Of a stretch of 64,000 bases of DNA, positions 61,489-64,000 are shown in pieces. The DNA comes from Celeribacter marinus (lineage in GTDB: Bacteria; Pseudomonadota; Alphaproteobacteria; Rhodobacterales; Rhodobacteraceae). Both the position numbers and the translations under genes were made by a program. The number at the start of each line of letters is the position of its first letter. Positions within the stretch are counted from its first letter, which is position 1. The notes beneath the pieces were generated by a model. It was not told the DNA's origin. It saw nothing but the letters and a program-made list of their open reading frames with translations, and did no database searches. The stretch is taken from positions 2,122,932 to 2,186,931 of the forward strand of contig NZ_CP012023.1 in NCBI RefSeq assembly GCF_001308265.1, given 5' to 3'.

Positions 61489-62343
61489 TTAGAAGCTGAG
61501 AACCAGTGAGACGCCGAGTGTATTGTCGGTCGATTTCAGGCCCGCCGCAGGATCAGAGTCGAAATCCGTACGGTAGCTGACGCGTGTCGACAACGTGTCG
61601 GTCATGTTAAAGTTCAAACCCGCATCGTTGGAGACAACGGTGTTTGTGCTCGAACTCAACACATCTGTATCCATTGTAAACGACACAGTATCGCTAAAGG
61701 CGTAGTAGTAGCGTGACGACACGATGAAGCCGAACTCGGTGTCGCTTACGCCATTGATATCACTCACGTAGCGCGCACCAGGGCCGGCCTGAACACGCCA
61801 TGCGGTTTTGTCGGTGTTGATGAAGCGGTAGCCCGCACCCGCGCCCAAGAACGCGTCCATTTGATCACCCGAAAGCGCATCACCGTTGGAATCGGTCAAG
61901 AAGCCATCGTATTCAACGCGCGCAAGGCCAAAGGCGTACACTTCGGGGGAAAAGTAACGGTTGCCTTCATATGTGGCGTAGAATTTTTCTTCGCTCTTGG
62001 TGCCGTTGGATTCACCGTATTCAACAGCAAAACCAAACGAGTGGTTCCAATCGCCAACGCCGTAGCTCAAACGACCCGCACCCGACACTTCGCCAGAGTC
62101 CGTGTTGCCCGATGTGCCCGATGCGGAAAGCGCGAACGACCCGCGCCAGCCCTGAACAACACCGTTCGGACCAAAGCGCTCGTTGTCGTTGGCATTATCC
62201 AAATCGTCTTGTGCAGCCGTTGTGATGTCATCGATCTTATCGTTAAGCGCCTGAACGCCGCTCAGCTTGCTTTGCGCGAATGTCGGAGCGGCAATAAGGG
62301 CGGCAACTGCAGACGCGGCCACCAATGTGTATGTCTTTTTCAT
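61489..62343 (-). CDS. DUF481-family (YdiY-like) outer-membrane beta-barrel protein
   Basis: This 284-residue protein has a signal peptide (MKKTYTLVAASAVAALIAAP, then TFA) and a DUF481 beta-barrel. Alternating strands are visible, such as GWRGSFALSASGTSGNTDSG, YEGNRYFSPEVYAFGLARVE and RVSYRTDFDSDPAAGLKSTD, and the C-terminus LGVSLVLSF ends in F, the outer-membrane assembly signal. YdiY-like proteins are salt- or acid-inducible in enterics, but function here is unknown. Confidence 0.88.
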   Translation of the reverse strand: MKKTYTLVAASAVAALIAAPTFAQSKLSGVQALNDKIDDITTAAQDDLDNANDNERFGPNGVVQGWRGSFALSASGTSGNTDSGEVSGAGRLSYGVGDWNHSFGFAVEYGESNGTKSEEKFYATYEGNRYFSPEVYAFGLARVEYDGFLTDSNGDALSGDQMDAFLGAGAGYRFINTDKTAWRVQAGPGARYVSDINGVSDTEFGFIVSSRYYYAFSDTVSFTMDTDVLSSSTNTVVSNDAGLNFNMTDTLSTRVSYRTDFDSDPAAGLKSTDNTLGVSLVLSF

Positions 62344-62492
62344 GGGTTAGTCCTTTCCCAAGTTGCGAGGCCAGATCTTCAGCACCATTGCCAAAGCTCT
62401 GATCATCTCTGCTGGGACTGGTATAGAAACCCCGATGTCGTGAGTGAAATTCGTATTACTCATGGTTTAAACGAGTATTTTAAATTTGTAAT

Positions 62493-63407
62493 TTAGAGGA
62501 CGCCGCCAGTGTCGTAGTCTTCCATATTCTCGATATGGCCCACATCTGTTTCCTGTTCGATTTCAGCCGCTTGGACGACCCTCTTCAACGCGGCTTTGGC
62601 GCGCAGGGCAAGATCGGGATCAACATCGTCGCGCCAAACCACCCAAGACGGATATTCAAACCGCGGCGCATCCGCCACAATGTGCAAATTTCCTGCGTCC
62701 ACACGACGCTTCACCGCGCGCGCAGGCAGATACGCCGAGGCCCGCCGGTTCATAATATAGTCCGCCGCCAGCGCGCCCAGATGAAACTTTAGCCCCGCAT
62801 TCGTCAGATGAGGCAGGGCCGTGGCGTGCGCATGCGTGAATTCAGGGCCCCAATCGACAAACACATACCCCTCAGGGCCGTTGACATCGGCGTCTGGATA
62901 AGAGGCGACCAGAACAAGCTCGTCCTCCAATGCCTTTTCCGCCACAAGGCCGGGGCGCAATTGTGGGGTGTAGACCAAGGCCGCCTGTATAACGCCCTCA
63001 ATCAAATACCGTGTCATCCGGTCGGCCATCCCCAATTCTGTGCGGATGCTCAAATCCGGCATGTCATTTTGCAAGGCATCGATCCACCGAAAGCCAAGGC
63101 GCGGCCAAAGCGAGTATTGCGCGCCAATCGACAGTGATTTGGTGAAGCCTTCGGGGATCGCGATCTGTTGGCGCGCCTCTTCCCATATCTTAACGAGACT
63201 CAAGGCATAGTGCCAAAACTGCTCACCTGCGGGGGTTAAAACCGCACCCGCTTTGGAGCGCATAAACACCGCGTGGCCCAAACTGTCCTCAAGGCGTTGA
63301 ATACGCAGGCTCACCGCCGATTGCGTGACATAAAGACGATCACATGCGGCAACAAAGGAACCGGTGTTCGCGACTTCGATAAATGTTTTTATGAGTGTAA
63401 TATCCAT
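62493..63407 (-). CDS. LysR-family transcriptional regulator
   Basis: This 304-residue LysR protein has an N-terminal HTH (MDITLIKTFIEVANTGSFVA, then LYVTQSAVSLRIQRLEDSLG) and an effector domain. The frame extends to 63563 without a family N-terminus, so ATG 63407 is chosen. It is divergent from the truncated gene at 63638, which is its likely target. The ligand is unknown. Confidence 0.9.
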   Translation of the reverse strand: MDITLIKTFIEVANTGSFVAACDRLYVTQSAVSLRIQRLEDSLGHAVFMRSKAGAVLTPAGEQFWHYALSLVKIWEEARQQIAIPEGFTKSLSIGAQYSLWPRLGFRWIDALQNDMPDLSIRTELGMADRMTRYLIEGVIQAALVYTPQLRPGLVAEKALEDELVLVASYPDADVNGPEGYVFVDWGPEFTHAHATALPHLTNAGLKFHLGALAADYIMNRRASAYLPARAVKRRVDAGNLHIVADAPRFEYPSWVVWRDDVDPDLALRAKAALKRVVQAAEIEQETDVGHIENMEDYDTGGVL

Positions 63408-63637
63408 GCTCAACCATTTGCAAAACTCGTGACAACCATAATTGTTATTCGTTTGCCGTTGATTGTCACCCCCATTTGTTTGGCGCAAAGGCACAGATGA
63501 CGCGCGATAGGCATTTGCGGCGCCTTTTAGTGAAATCACGGGGCTTGCACGTGAACTGGCCATGCGTCCCCCCCTATCTCAACCCTATCTTTTTCGGTTG
63601 CATAGCTTAAAGAGGGGGAATCTTTTGGAGAGAAAAC

Positions 63638-64000
63638 ATGTCAGCACCACAAAGCATTCCTGAACTCGTTCGCGCAGCCAAGGACGATGCAAAGATCCAC
63701 CTAGATCGCATTGCCGCCCTCACGACCGAGCAGGCATCGCCTCAAACCGAAGAGGCCCGTGGTGTTGCGGTTGGCGCACTGGAACACATCGCGGTTGATC
63801 TGTTTACGGTGTTCGAGGCGCGTATGCAGCATCATTTCAAACGCGGCCCGTTTTCACGCAAACTCAAAGCGGTGTTGTTGGACGCGGGGCACACGGATCT
63901 CGCTGCGCGGTTGCACACATGTTATCTGGCGGTCAATGTCCTCAAGCACGCAAAAGGGGCCAGCTACCGCGAGCTGCTCGCCGCACAAAGCCCCCTACTC
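63638..64000 (+). CDS. hypothetical protein, partial (cut by window end)
   Basis: The first 121 codons are inside the window, from an ATG with TTTTGGAG about 7 nt upstream. The peptide begins MSAPQSIPELVRAAKDDAKI and is rich in A, L, E and K with a helical look. I see no membrane span or known domain in the visible part (RMQHHFKRGPFSRKLKAVLL and LHTCYLAVNVLKHAKGASY are distinctive). Divergence from a LysR gene suggests control by it. Confidence 0.65.
   Translation, partial: MSAPQSIPELVRAAKDDAKIHLDRIAALTTEQASPQTEEARGVAVGALEHIAVDLFTVFEARMQHHFKRGPFSRKLKAVLLDAGHTDLAARLHTCYLAVNVLKHAKGASYRELLAAQSPLL

Overview
This window looks like chromosomal DNA of a marine-type Rhodobacteraceae (Roseobacter-group) alphaproteobacterium. 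The evidence is high GC, dense short operons, a RutR/PreTA reductive pyrimidine pathway, the DUF2155-MlaD-NDUFA12 block, a TRAP sugar-acid system, and a gene pair resembling the head spikes of the Rhodobacter gene transfer agent (GTA). There are 62 supported protein genes, two of them cut by the window edges. I see no rRNA, tRNA, CRISPR array, insertion sequence or integrase.

Region 1 (1-9.8 kb) is reductive pyrimidine catabolism. It holds PreT/PreA dihydropyrimidine dehydrogenase, dihydropyrimidinase, an M20 carbamoyl-amidohydrolase, a beta-alanine-type aminotransferase, an ABC ATPase and the TetR regulator RutR. A perfect RutR palindrome lies between rutR and the aminotransferase gene, and a degenerate copy lies before preT. 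A 28-residue membrane micro-ORF sits inside the cluster on the opposite strand. Region 2 (9.8-16.9 kb) is housekeeping: accB-accC, aat, DUF2155, mlaD, NDUFA12, a RidA-family gene, clpX and clpP. Region 3 (16.7-21.9 kb) is a probable iron operon with two imelysins, a di-heme DUF1111 oxidoreductase and a Tat-exported DUF1513 protein. Region 4 (22.1-25.9 kb) has a split transketolase, an SDR and a LysR regulator.

Region 5 (25.9-45.2 kb) is the largest accessory unit: a sugar-acid regulon around a FadR-type GntR regulator. Six copies of the palindrome TGGTATACCA occur only in its promoter regions. They flank a TRAP transporter, a UxaA-like dehydratase, a XylD-like dehydratase, a XylX-like keto-deoxy-acid dehydratase, idonate- and gluconate-type dehydrogenases, a DenD-like dehydrogenase, an HpaI-type aldolase, a hydroxyacid dehydrogenase, an aminotransferase and an unknown periplasmic protein. 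No sugar kinase is present, so the route is probably non-phosphorylative.

Region 6 (45.3-52.7 kb) has a di-heme peroxidase, a sulfotransferase-like protein, a LysR regulator, MprF, and a GhsA/GhsB-like spike pair. Region 7 (52.8-57.6 kb) encodes polysaccharide assembly: a WecG/TagA glycosyltransferase, a Wzy-like polymerase, and a Wzx-like flippase fused to a soluble C-terminal domain I cannot assign. Spikes beside surface-polysaccharide genes recall the R. capsulatus GTA spike and receptor locus. Region 8 (57.9-64 kb) has an arsenate operon (ArsR-ArsC fusion, GAPDH, ArsJ), a DUF481 outer-membrane protein, a LysR regulator and a truncated unknown gene.
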